A DNA stretch of 64,000 bases from Mariniblastus fucicola (lineage in GTDB: Bacteria > Planctomycetota > Planctomycetia > Pirellulales > Pirellulaceae): assembly GCF_008087665.1 (NCBI RefSeq), contig NZ_CP042912.1:1860001-1924000 (forward strand), in the 5' to 3' direction. Position numbers and translations under genes: made by a program. Shown here piece after piece: positions 37,295-45,734 of the stretch; position 1 is the stretch's first letter, and each line of letters opens with the position of its first letter. Under the pieces are notes generated by a model. The model had not been told where the DNA came from. It made no database searches and saw only the letters and a program-made list of their open reading frames with translations.

Positions 37295-37702
37295 ATGAAA
37301 CGATCCCGACTGCTCAACAGCGAACTCAGTTACGCCATCAGCCGCATTGGTCACACCGCGTCCATCACGTTATGCGATGCCGGGTTGCCGATTCCGCCCG
37401 GTCCGCAGCGAATCGATCTTGCCATCGAAAACGGTTATCCATCGTTCCTGCGCACGCTGGATGCGTTGCTGAGTGAAATGATGGTGGAAGAAATCGTCGT
37501 TGCGACTGAAATTCATGAGCACAACGATTCCGTTTTCGTTCAGATGATGGAATCGTTCGAATCGCATTCCATGTCACCAGCGGTTACCAAAGTTTCGCAT
37601 GAGGAGTTCAAGCAGTTGACTCAATCCAGCGAAGCCATCGTTCGTACCGGCGAGTGCACACCGTATGCGAATGTGATATTGAAATCAGGAGTCGTGTTTT
37701 AG
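37295..37702 (+). CDS. rbsD: D-ribose pyranase
   Basis: RbsD interconverts pyranose and furanose forms of ribose so that ribokinase can use the imported sugar. The 135-residue product starts at ATG 37295; the longer upstream frame is not family-like. Family marks are SRIGHTASITLCDAGLPIP, which holds the catalytic histidine, GPQRIDLAI, and the C-terminal TGECTPYANVILKSGVVF. It opens the rbs gene chain, 77 bases before rbsB. Confidence 0.95.
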   Translation: MKRSRLLNSELSYAISRIGHTASITLCDAGLPIPPGPQRIDLAIENGYPSFLRTLDALLSEMMVEEIVVATEIHEHNDSVFVQMMESFESHSMSPAVTKVSHEEFKQLTQSSEAIVRTGECTPYANVILKSGVVF

Positions 37703-37779
37703 GGTCCCGTGACGCGGTCCAGGCGGCGATTGCGTCCGCTGCGATCTGTCGAAATCGCCTTTACCAATAATAGAGAATC

Positions 37780-38772
37780 ATGAAGCAAATAACCTCCATT
37801 CTGTCCCTCGCATTTGCCATGTTCATTGCTGCCACGATCGGCTGCAACAGCGACACGCCCAGCAAAACCGCTGGTGAAAATGATGCTGAAGGAGGCAGTG
37901 ACAGCAAACGCATCGCCGTGGTCGTTTCCACGCTCAACAATCCCTGGTTCGTCGTGCTGGCCGAAGCCGGCAAAGAGAATGCGGAAAAACTTGGCTATGA
38001 AGCTACCATCTTCGATTCGCAAAACGATCCGGCCAAGGAAACGGAGCACTTCGACAATATCGTTTCTTCCGGCTATGCCGCAGTGCTTTTCAATCCGACG
38101 GATGGCGATGGCTCAATCGCAAACGTAAAACGCGCCAAGGAGGCTGGCGTCCCGGTGTTCTGCATGGATCGCGAAATCAACTCGACCGACGTCGCGGTCA
38201 CCCAGATCCTTTCCGACAATTATTCCGGCTGTGTATCGCTTGGCCAGCACTTCGTCAAAGAGGTTGGCGAATCGGGAAAATACGTCGAGCTGCTGGGGCT
38301 GGTCGGCGACAACAATACCTTCAACCGATCCAAAGGTTTCCACAGTGTCGTCGATCGCTATCCTGATCTGGAAATGGTGGCTCAGCAAAGCGCCGATTTT
38401 GATCGCGCAAAAGCTTTGGAGGTCATGGAGTCAATCCTGCAAGCCAATCCCGACATCAACGCGGTTTTCTGTGGTAACGATGCAATGGCAATGGGTGCCT
38501 ATCAGGCGCTCAAGGCATCCGGCAAAGCTGATTCGGTCAAAGTTTTCGGATTCGACGGCGCTGACGACGTGGTGAACTTGATCAAGGAAGGAAAGATCGC
38601 CGCCACCGGCATGCAGTTCCCCAAACTGATGGCTCGCACTGCTGCGGAATCCGCGGACAAATATCTCAACGGCGATACGGATTTCCCTCAAAAAGTTCCA
38701 GTCACTGTTGAACTCGTCCACCAGGGAAATGCGGACAGCTTCGGCGACTATGGCCGAGAGGAAACCGAGTGA
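37780..38772 (+). CDS. rbsB: Ribose ABC transporter substrate-binding lipoprotein
   Basis: This 330-residue periplasmic-binding protein is of the ribose/galactose class (type I fold). The N-terminus ends in [11 protein letters not shown], a lipoprotein-type cleavage site. The start of the mature fold, [20 protein letters not shown], and later [39 protein letters not shown] and VFGFDGADD are classic RbsB segments. The stop overlaps the GTG start of the DUF2291 gene (GTGA). Confidence 0.93.
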   Translation: MKQITSILSLAFAMFIAATIGCNSDTPSKTAGENDAEGGSDSKRIAVVVSTLNNPWFVVLAEAGKENAEKLGYEATIFDSQNDPAKETEHFDNIVSSGYAAVLFNPTDGDGSIANVKRAKEAGVPVFCMDREINSTDVAVTQILSDNYSGCVSLGQHFVKEVGESGKYVELLGLVGDNNTFNRSKGFHSVVDRYPDLEMVAQQSADFDRAKALEVMESILQANPDINAVFCGNDAMAMGAYQALKASGKADSVKVFGFDGADDVVNLIKEGKIAATGMQFPKLMARTAAESADKYLNGDTDFPQKVPVTVELVHQGNADSFGDYGREETE

Positions 38773-39425
38773 AAAAGAGCGGCGGCCGATGGGGGATTCG
38801 AATCGCGCTCGCTTTGGCGTGCGTTGTGTTGCTCTATTTCTTTCCACTGTTTCGCGTGGTGGCTCTCAGCGATGTCGATACGCCATCAATTAACAATGGC
38901 GCCGTGCAGTTCGATGCCACGACGTTTGTCGACTCGTTCTGGTCGGACAAACTTCTTCCCGGAGAAAACAAGGCCACGAATATTGCCGAGCTAATCACGG
39001 CGATTGAAAAAGACAAAGCATCGGCAAAGGAATCGTTTGGTCGTACCGTTGGGCTTAGCCGAAGCTATTTCTATTTCGTCAAAGGCACAGGTCGCGTTGT
39101 TAAAGTCAAACGCAACACGATCGGAATTGCAATCGACGAAAGTTCAACCGCGCCGCAAGTTCTGCTGGACATCGGACCCATTTTCGGCAACGTTGTTCGC
39201 GACGGAACGGGCTTGTTGGACGTCAACGATTTTGCGAACTCGCAGGACTTCAACGCGATTTCAACGGAGCTCAACCGGCGCATCGAAGCCGACGTGCAAC
39301 CGGCGCTGCGTGAGAAGGCTATCGCAGGAGCCAACGTTCGCTTCACTGGTTGCGTGCAAATCACCGATGAAAGCTCGGACCTTTCGCCGCTGAGGATCGT
39401 TCCCTTTTTCGCGGAGGTCCCATGA
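38769..39425 (+). CDS. DUF2291-type membrane-anchored protein
   Basis: This 218-residue protein has one N-terminal hydrophobic helix ([20 protein letters not shown]) and a predicted extracytoplasmic domain ([20 protein letters not shown], then [20 protein letters not shown]). This matches DUF2291 proteins, which in other genomes occur within ribose-type ABC transporter operons. GTG start and stop codon both overlap neighbouring genes by 4 bases (rbsB upstream, rbsA downstream), so it is translated as part of the transporter set. It may assist assembly or substrate capture; role unproven. Confidence 0.8.
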   Translation: MKKSGGRWGIRIALALACVVLLYFFPLFRVVALSDVDTPSINNGAVQFDATTFVDSFWSDKLLPGENKATNIAELITAIEKDKASAKESFGRTVGLSRSYFYFVKGTGRVVKVKRNTIGIAIDESSTAPQVLLDIGPIFGNVVRDGTGLLDVNDFANSQDFNAISTELNRRIEADVQPALREKAIAGANVRFTGCVQITDESSDLSPLRIVPFFAEVP

Positions 39426-41077
39426 ACGACTCTTCCGATGTCATTCTTCAAGCCAATTCGATTTCGAAGTCTTTCCCGGGAGTCAAAGCACTCGATGGCG
39501 TTGATTTGACGCTTCGCGCCGGTCGCTTGACGGCCTTGCTGGGCGAAAACGGCGCCGGCAAGTCAACGCTGATGAAAATCCTGGCCGGTGTTCAGCCGCC
39601 AGACGAAGGCGAATTGATCCTTGATGGCGAAGCCGTTCAGTTCTCGAACCCACGCGAAGCACTCGACCGTGGCATCGCGATGATCTACCAGGAATTGAGC
39701 CTCGTTCCTGATCTGACGGTGGCCGAGAACATCTTTCTTGGTCGCGAGCCGGTGCAGCTTGGCGGGGCGATGATCGACTATCGCGAAATGAACCGTCGCA
39801 CCGCCGATTGGATGAAGCTACTGGAGATGGATGTCTCTCCAACGACCAGCGTGGGTAGGCTTCGAGTCGGTCAACAGCAGCTGATTGAGATTGCGCGTGC
39901 TCTTGCCGGTGACGTTCGCGTTTTGATTCTGGACGAACCCACTTCGGCAATTTCAGAGCATGAAACAGAAGTCCTTTTCCGCCGCATCGCGGACTTGAAG
40001 CAACGCGGCGTGGCGATGGTTTACATCACGCACCGCCTTGAGGAACTGGAACGTATCGCCGACGACGTGGCAATCATGCGGGATGGTCAGCTGGTCGGAA
40101 GCGGCGAGTATGGCGTCCGTAGTAAGTCTGAGCGACAAGGCGCTAGCCGTCGGTTCGTTGCAGCGGAAAACCGGCGGCTAGCGCCTGGCCGCTCACCTGT
40201 CGAGCAGCGTCTGGCTGAAGCCGGTACTACAAACAAATTCACCCACGACGAAATGGTCCGCTTGATGGCCGGCCGCGACGTGAAAACTTCCCAACGATCC
40301 TCGTCGGCTACCGAAAATGAAGTGCTTCGCGTGAAAGGCATCTCGTTGCCACATCCCACACGCGTCGATGACTTTCTGGTCAACGATGTCGACCTCCACG
40401 TTCATCGCGGCGAAGTGCTGGGCATCTTCGGCTTGATGGGGGCGGGACGAACCGAACTTTTGGAGTGCGTTTTTGGGTTGCATCATGGCGTTGCCTCGGG
40501 CGACGTTCAGATCGAAGGCAACGATGTGACGATCCGTCGGCCAGGCGAAGCGATCGAACATGGACTTGCTTTGGTCCCGGAAGACCGAAAACGCGACGGA
40601 CTGGTTTTGCCAATGACCGTCGGCGAAAACGCGAGCCTTGCCAGTCTGCGGCGGGCCGAAAAGTTTGGTTTGCTCAGTTCAAAGTCGCTTCGCGATCACG
40701 TTCATCCGTTTGTCGAACGGTTTCGCGTCAAGACACCTTCATTGCGGGAGCGGATCGTCAACTTGAGTGGGGGCAATCAACAGAAAGTCATCCTGGCGAA
40801 ATGGTTGGCGACGCAGCCAAAGGTACTGATGCTCGACGAGCCGACTCGTGGCATCGACGTGCAAGCCAAAAACGAAATCTACGAATTGATTAACGAGCTA
40901 ACGGCCGAAGGTCTGGCTGTCGTGATGGTGTCATCCGAACTGCCGGAAGTGATGGCGGTTTCGGATCGCATTCTTGTGATGTGTGAGGGTCGTGCTACGC
41001 AAGAGTTTTCTCGCGACCAGGCCACTGACGAAAAGATATTACATGCCGCATTGCCAGGGAGGGCCGCGACGATATGA
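39422..41077 (+). CDS. rbsA: Ribose ABC transporter double ATPase, with repeat-derived insertion
   Basis: RbsA powers ribose import. It has two ATPase halves. The first carries GENGAGKSTL, signature region LRVGQQQLIEIARAL and Walker B VLILDEPTSAI. The second carries the degenerate P-loop GLMGAGRTELL usual for RbsA, LSGGNQQKVILAKWL and VLMLDEPTRGID. The length of 551 is about 50 more than usual. The excess lies at about residues 230-272, where a palindromic repeat (40129-40234) adds ERQGASRR...RRLAPGRS between the first half and DEMVRLMAGRDV. The frame is intact, so the protein is probably functional. ATGA overlaps join it to the DUF2291 gene and to rbsC. Confidence 0.93.
   Translation: MNDSSDVILQANSISKSFPGVKALDGVDLTLRAGRLTALLGENGAGKSTLMKILAGVQPPDEGELILDGEAVQFSNPREALDRGIAMIYQELSLVPDLTVAENIFLGREPVQLGGAMIDYREMNRRTADWMKLLEMDVSPTTSVGRLRVGQQQLIEIARALAGDVRVLILDEPTSAISEHETEVLFRRIADLKQRGVAMVYITHRLEELERIADDVAIMRDGQLVGSGEYGVRSKSERQGASRRFVAAENRRLAPGRSPVEQRLAEAGTTNKFTHDEMVRLMAGRDVKTSQRSSSATENEVLRVKGISLPHPTRVDDFLVNDVDLHVHRGEVLGIFGLMGAGRTELLECVFGLHHGVASGDVQIEGNDVTIRRPGEAIEHGLALVPEDRKRDGLVLPMTVGENASLASLRRAEKFGLLSSKSLRDHVHPFVERFRVKTPSLRERIVNLSGGNQQKVILAKWLATQPKVLMLDEPTRGIDVQAKNEIYELINELTAEGLAVVMVSSELPEVMAVSDRILVMCEGRATQEFSRDQATDEKILHAALPGRAATI
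40129..40234 (+). repeat. In-gene palindromic repeat, copy B
   Basis: A 67-bp element at 40129-40195 has arms TGAGCGACAAGGCGCTAGCC and its near inverse; 51 of 67 bases match copy A by hand count, with the arms most alike. The second module GGCTGAAGCCGGTACTACAA follows at 40213 after 17 bases. It is read in the same protein frame as copy A (ERQGASRR...RRLAP). Confidence 0.85.
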
Positions 41078-42045
41078 AACTGGACCGCGAACATCTGGCA
41101 AAGTTTCAATCGCTGATTGCGCTCACCGCGATGGTTGTTGCGATGAGCTTGCTGTCGAGCAACTTTCTCACTGCCGACAACGGATTGAATATTCTGAGAC
41201 AGATTTCAGTTAACCTCTGCCTGTCAATCGGGATGACGCTGATCATTCTCACCGGCGGCATCGACCTTTCCGTAGGAGCGATCCTCGCATTGTCGGGAGC
41301 GATTGCGGCGGGCTTGCTCAAGAATGGAGTCCGGCTGGAGGCGTTGGGGTTGGGATTGGAGTTCACTGTTTTTGGAGCAGTCGTTGCGGGGTTGCTTGCA
41401 GGCGCGGCGGCAGGTTTGTTCAACGGTTTGGCGATTACCAAATTCAAAATTCCTCCTTTTGTGGCGACGCTGGGGATGTTTAGCATCGCCCGAGGTCTGA
41501 CGATGCTATGGACCGGCGGCTTTCCGATTACAGGACTCGGCGATACCTTCGGCTGGATCGGATCGGGCATGCTGTTTTCGATTCCCGCTCCGGTTTGGAT
41601 ATCCGCGACGTTGGTGTTGGCTTTCGTGTTGTTGACTCGGCTCACTCGATTCGGCCGACATATTTACGCCGTTGGAGGCAACGAACGCGCCGCATTGTTG
41701 ACGGGGCTTCCGGTCGATCGAATAAAGATCGCGGTTTATACGCTAGGCGGATTGCTTTCTGCAGCCGCAGCCATGATCGTGACGGCTCGACTTGATTCAG
41801 CTCAACCGAACGCTGGTTTAGGCTACGAACTCGACTCGATTGCCGCCGTTGTCATTGGAGGCACATCACTTTCGGGAGGCCGCGGAAGTGTTTTGGGAAC
41901 CGTGATTGGGTGCTTGATCATCGGCGTGCTTAACAACGGACTTTTCTTGCTAAACGTTTCCCCATTTTGGCAACAAGTGGTGAAAGGCTTTGTGATCTTG
42001 GCCGCGGTTGCCGTGGATCGAATGAGTCAGGTGGATTCCAGATGA
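41074..42045 (+). CDS. rbsC: Ribose ABC transporter permease
   Basis: This 323-residue integral membrane protein of the RbsC/AraH family has about 8-10 helices. Family core motifs are ILTGGIDLSVGAILALSGAI, AAGLFNGLAITKFKIPPFVA, TLGMFSIARGL, YAVGGNERAALLTGLPVDR and AVVIGGTSLSGGRGSVLGT. It starts within the rbsA stop (ATGA) and its own stop overlaps the rbsK start. It forms the import channel with RbsA and RbsB. Confidence 0.95.
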   Translation: MKLDREHLAKFQSLIALTAMVVAMSLLSSNFLTADNGLNILRQISVNLCLSIGMTLIILTGGIDLSVGAILALSGAIAAGLLKNGVRLEALGLGLEFTVFGAVVAGLLAGAAAGLFNGLAITKFKIPPFVATLGMFSIARGLTMLWTGGFPITGLGDTFGWIGSGMLFSIPAPVWISATLVLAFVLLTRLTRFGRHIYAVGGNERAALLTGLPVDRIKIAVYTLGGLLSAAAAMIVTARLDSAQPNAGLGYELDSIAAVVIGGTSLSGGRGSVLGTVIGCLIIGVLNNGLFLLNVSPFWQQVVKGFVILAAVAVDRMSQVDSR

Positions 42046-42983
42046 GCGAAAGCAAAACACCTCGAATCTGCGTCGTCGGTTCAGCCAATATTGATTTGAT
42101 CTTTCGCACGCCGCGAATGCCGGCTCTTGGAGAAACGATTGCCGGAACGGCCCTGCACCAGTGTATGGGAGGCAAAGGCGCGAACCAGGCAGTCGTGGCG
42201 GCGCGACTTGGCGGAGAGGTTACTTTCATCGCAAGCGTCGGCAGCGATGCGTTCGGTGCTGAATCCATTTCGGCCTACGAAGCGGAAGGCATCGATGCGT
42301 CCTACATCAGCCGCGCGTCCGATCAGCCGACAGGAACCGCAGCAATTTTTGTCGACGACGAAGCGGAGAATTGCATCATCGTGGTGGCCGGTGCCAACGC
42401 TTTGCTTTCACCAGAAAGCATTCGTGCTGCGGCGAACGTCATCGAACAATCCGATGCGGTGCTTTGCCAGCTGGAAACGCCTGTAGATGCGGCGGTGGAG
42501 GCCTTTCGCATCGCGCGTGCAGCGAACACGACCACGATCCTGACGCCGGCTCCTGCAAAAAGTGTCACCGATGAGTTGCTGTCTTTGTGCGACGTTTGCG
42601 TGCCCAACAAAACAGAGATCACGTTGATCAGCGGGATTGCAATTGAGTCAGAAGACGACGCGATACGCGCGGCCGAAGTGCTGCGGGCCAAAGGAGTGAA
42701 GCAAGTTGCTTTGACCCTTGGCAGTGAGGGAGTGTTGGTGCTGGACGATTTTGGCCAGACAAAGATCCCGGCGATGAAGGTCGCTGCGGTGGACACGACC
42801 GGGGCAGGCGATGCCTTCACTGGCGGACTTGCCATGTCACTTGCCGGAAGCCCTGGTCTGGCCGATGCCGCGAGACGGGCCGCGATCGTTGCCGCCATTT
42901 CCGTTACCAAAATCGGCACACAAACATCATTTCCAACGCTCGAAGAAGTTGAAGCCTGGACCACCAAAAAGGAAACGTCATGA
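42042..42983 (+). CDS. rbsK: Ribokinase
   Basis: This 313-residue PfkB-family kinase phosphorylates ribose at O5. Start ATG 42042 overlaps the rbsC stop; a longer frame upstream runs inside rbsC. Family motifs are GSANIDLIFRTPRMPALGET, CMGGKGANQAVVAARLGGE (the GGKGANQA sugar site) and VDTTGAGDAFTGG with the catalytic aspartate. The stop overlaps the start of the first DUF1593 gene (ATGA), so the chain of coupled genes runs on into secreted proteins. Confidence 0.95.
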   Translation: MSESKTPRICVVGSANIDLIFRTPRMPALGETIAGTALHQCMGGKGANQAVVAARLGGEVTFIASVGSDAFGAESISAYEAEGIDASYISRASDQPTGTAAIFVDDEAENCIIVVAGANALLSPESIRAAANVIEQSDAVLCQLETPVDAAVEAFRIARAANTTTILTPAPAKSVTDELLSLCDVCVPNKTEITLISGIAIESEDDAIRAAEVLRAKGVKQVALTLGSEGVLVLDDFGQTKIPAMKVAAVDTTGAGDAFTGGLAMSLAGSPGLADAARRAAIVAAISVTKIGTQTSFPTLEEVEAWTTKKETS

Positions 42984-44443
42984 TTCACAGATTGAAGCCA
43001 GTTCGCAGTGCCGTGCTCACGCTAATGAGCATGCTTGTCTTTCCCAGCGGAATTTCTTTTGCCGAGGAACCCGAGCTTCAGCGCAAGGTCGTGCTGACCG
43101 ACATCGAAGCCGACCCCGACGACACGCAATCGCTGGTTCGGCTGTTGCTGTACGCGAACCAGATCGACATCGAAGCCATCGTGGCAACAACTTCGGTGCA
43201 TCAGAAAGATCGTGTGGCTCCCGAGTCGATTCACAAAGTCCTTGACGCTTACGGCAAAGTTCAGGCAAACCTCTTGCTGCACGAACCGGGATTTCCCACC
43301 GTGGAAGACCTCAAGGCGAAAGTCACTGAGCATCTTCCGCTTTACGGCATGGAAGGCGTGGGCGAAGACAAGGACTCGCCGGGTTCCGACCGAATCATCG
43401 AGCTGTTGGACTCGGACGACGAAAGGCCGCTTTGGATTTCCGTTTGGGGCGGGCCGAACACACTGGCTCAGTCGCTTTTCAAACTTCGCAAAACCCGTTC
43501 TGCAGAAGAGCTTGAAAAACTGGTCAGCAAACTCCGCGTCTACACGATCTCCGACCAGGACGATTCGGCGATCTGGATTCGCAATGAGTTTCCAGGCGTG
43601 TCCTACATCGTCAGTCCCGGCAGTTATCGTCGCTCAACCTGGGGGGCGATCAATCAGCGAATCGATGGCATCGACAACACAACCATCAGCAACAAGTGGA
43701 TCGCCGACAATATTCAGCAATCGCACGGTCCGCTCGGAGCCCAGTACCCCGACGTCGCCTGGGGCGTTGAAGGCGACACGCCGGCGTTTCTTGGCTTGCT
43801 TCCCAACGGGTTGAACGTTCCCGAGCGTCCGGACTTCGGCGGTTGGGGTGGGCGATACGAGCTTTCGCAGCCGACCGATGAAGAAATCAAAGTTGGCCAG
43901 GACGTGGAAGGCGTGCCCATCAAAGCTGAAACGCGAAAGATCTGGACCAACACGGAAGACTCATACGCTCCGCGAATCTTCAAGGAGTATGGCCGAGCCG
44001 AGAAGCCTGACGAGCAAACGTTCACCAACAATCGAGTCACGCTTTGGCGTTGGCGAGATGATTTTCAAAACGACTTCGCCGCTCGCATGGACTGGACGAT
44101 CAAAGATGTTGCCGGCGCGAACCATCCGCCCGTTCCGGCTTTGGCTCATCCGGAAAAGTTCACCGTAGAACCGGGCGAGAAGTTTCGGCTTGATGCGGGG
44201 GGCACGACGGACCCCGACGGTGACAGTCTTGGTTTCACGTGGATGCAGTATCCCGAGGCCGGTTCCTCGCCGCGAGTCAAAGTCGACTTCAAGAACTTCC
44301 CTGAGAACGTATACCAGGTAAATCGCGTCGCGCCGAAAGTTAGCCGGACCGAGACGATGCACTTCATTCTAAAAGTCACCGACAAAGGCAGCCCGCCACT
44401 GACTCGATACAAACGCGTGATCGTGACGGTGGAGCCGAACTAA
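42980..44443 (+). CDS. Secreted DUF1593/Sde182-like protein 1 (nucleoside-hydrolase fold)
   Basis: The 487-residue protein starts with a signal peptide (MSMLVFPSGISFAEE). Residues about 30-330 match the DUF1593 (Sde182) nucleoside-hydrolase-like domain: VVLTDIEADPDDTQSLVRLL has D1, D7 and D8 spaced as in the metal site of true nucleoside hydrolases; VWGGPNTLAQSL corresponds to their GPLTNxA loop; GVEGDTPAFLGLLPNGLN carries a late aspartate. A PKD/Ig-like domain follows (GEKFRLDAGGTTDPDGDSLG). The start overlaps the rbsK stop. Known relatives include a cellulose-binding protein, so it could bind or cleave a glycan or a riboside. Confidence 0.88.
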   Translation: MIHRLKPVRSAVLTLMSMLVFPSGISFAEEPELQRKVVLTDIEADPDDTQSLVRLLLYANQIDIEAIVATTSVHQKDRVAPESIHKVLDAYGKVQANLLLHEPGFPTVEDLKAKVTEHLPLYGMEGVGEDKDSPGSDRIIELLDSDDERPLWISVWGGPNTLAQSLFKLRKTRSAEELEKLVSKLRVYTISDQDDSAIWIRNEFPGVSYIVSPGSYRRSTWGAINQRIDGIDNTTISNKWIADNIQQSHGPLGAQYPDVAWGVEGDTPAFLGLLPNGLNVPERPDFGGWGGRYELSQPTDEEIKVGQDVEGVPIKAETRKIWTNTEDSYAPRIFKEYGRAEKPDEQTFTNNRVTLWRWRDDFQNDFAARMDWTIKDVAGANHPPVPALAHPEKFTVEPGEKFRLDAGGTTDPDGDSLGFTWMQYPEAGSSPRVKVDFKNFPENVYQVNRVAPKVSRTETMHFILKVTDKGSPPLTRYKRVIVTVEPN

Positions 44444-44445
44444 TC

Positions 44446-45720
44446 ATGATTCGTTCAGTGACAATCCTGGCGCTGCTCATGCTGATCGCGCTGTTGGTCT
44501 GCGCTCCCTGCGCTGCTGAACGCCACCGAGTGATTGTTTCCACCGACATCGGCGGCACCGATCCGGATGACTTTCAGTCGATGGTTCACCTGTTGGTTTA
44601 TGCTGACGATCTGGACATCGAAGGACTGATTTCTTCGCCGTATGGCGATGGTCGCAAACAGGACATCCTTGACGTGATTGATTGCTACGAGAAAGACTTT
44701 CCAAACCTGAAAACGTATTCCGACGACTATCCAACTCCCGATCAGCTGCGAATGTTGACGAAGCAGGGCGAAACCGAGCGAGCTCCGTACTGCGGATTCC
44801 GAAAGTCCACGGAAGGATCGCGATGGATCATTGAATGTGCCAAAACCGAAGACGATCGGCCATTGCACGTCCTTGTTTGGGGAGGCCTCGAAGACATCGC
44901 GCAGGCACTCCACGACGATCCGGAAATTTTGCCGAAGCTGCGCGTCTACTGGATCGGCGGACCGAACAAAAAGTGGTCGCCTGATGCTTACCAGTACATC
45001 GTCGAGCACCATCCGAAATTGTGGATGATCGAATCCAACGCGACGTATCGCGGCTGGTTTGTTGGCGGGCCGCAGGCTGAGGACCTTGGCAACGAAACTT
45101 TCGTGAAGAATCACGTGAAAGGGAAAGGCTCGCTGGGCGACTTCTTTGTAAGTCAAAAATCAGACATCAAAATGGGTGACACTCCTTCGGTTGCCTGGTT
45201 GCTTAAAGGCAAACCTGACGATCCGACTCAGCCTGGTTGGGGTGGCCAATACGTGCCGGCCTGGAGGCGTCCCATCAAAAAGCTTGATCGCATGCCAATG
45301 CCTCACGACCAGATTGAGATCTTCGGCATCCTTGAGTTGTCTCTGCCGACCCAAAACGTTCCGGCCGATTCGCAGGCGACATTGAACGTCGAAAATCAAA
45401 AATTGGTTGGGCACTTTTCTGACAACGCGCTTCGGTTTCGTTTCTGTCCCAAAGCCGCCAAGAAATACAACTTCACGATCGGCAGCAATGTCGCATCGCT
45501 CGATGGTATCACGGGAACGATCAAGTCTGTTCGTCCCTCGCCCGAGATCGCGAAGGAAGCTTCGGGCCTATATCGAAACTGGTGGACCGATACTCCCGAT
45601 CCGGCATTTGCCGAAGACGGCCACCATGGTGCCAAAACAGTCAACCGATGGCGCGAGGAATTTCTTCGCGACTTCTCTGAACGAATGCTGCGCTGCAAAC
45701 TACCGAAACCATTAAATTGA
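44446..45720 (+). CDS. Secreted DUF1593-like protein 2
   Basis: The 424-residue protein begins two bases after the previous stop. It has a signal peptide (LALLMLIALLVCAPCAAE). The nucleoside-hydrolase-like domain shows VIVSTDIGGTDPDDFQSMVH, VWGGLEDIAQAL, WMIESNATYRG and KMGDTPSVAWLL. Unlike copies 1 and 3 it lacks the PKD-like LDA...DPDGD segment and has a different beta-rich C-terminus (about residues 290-420). It differs enough from its neighbours to suggest separate substrates rather than recent duplication. Confidence 0.85.
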   Translation: MIRSVTILALLMLIALLVCAPCAAERHRVIVSTDIGGTDPDDFQSMVHLLVYADDLDIEGLISSPYGDGRKQDILDVIDCYEKDFPNLKTYSDDYPTPDQLRMLTKQGETERAPYCGFRKSTEGSRWIIECAKTEDDRPLHVLVWGGLEDIAQALHDDPEILPKLRVYWIGGPNKKWSPDAYQYIVEHHPKLWMIESNATYRGWFVGGPQAEDLGNETFVKNHVKGKGSLGDFFVSQKSDIKMGDTPSVAWLLKGKPDDPTQPGWGGQYVPAWRRPIKKLDRMPMPHDQIEIFGILELSLPTQNVPADSQATLNVENQKLVGHFSDNALRFRFCPKAAKKYNFTIGSNVASLDGITGTIKSVRPSPEIAKEASGLYRNWWTDTPDPAFAEDGHHGAKTVNRWREEFLRDFSERMLRCKLPKPLN

Positions 45721-45734
45721 ATTCGAGGTAACCC

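Noticed and set aside
39422-41077. RbsA as a pseudogene because of the foreign-looking middle segment
   Set aside because: The frame is intact and all ATPase motifs before and after the inserted peptide are present.
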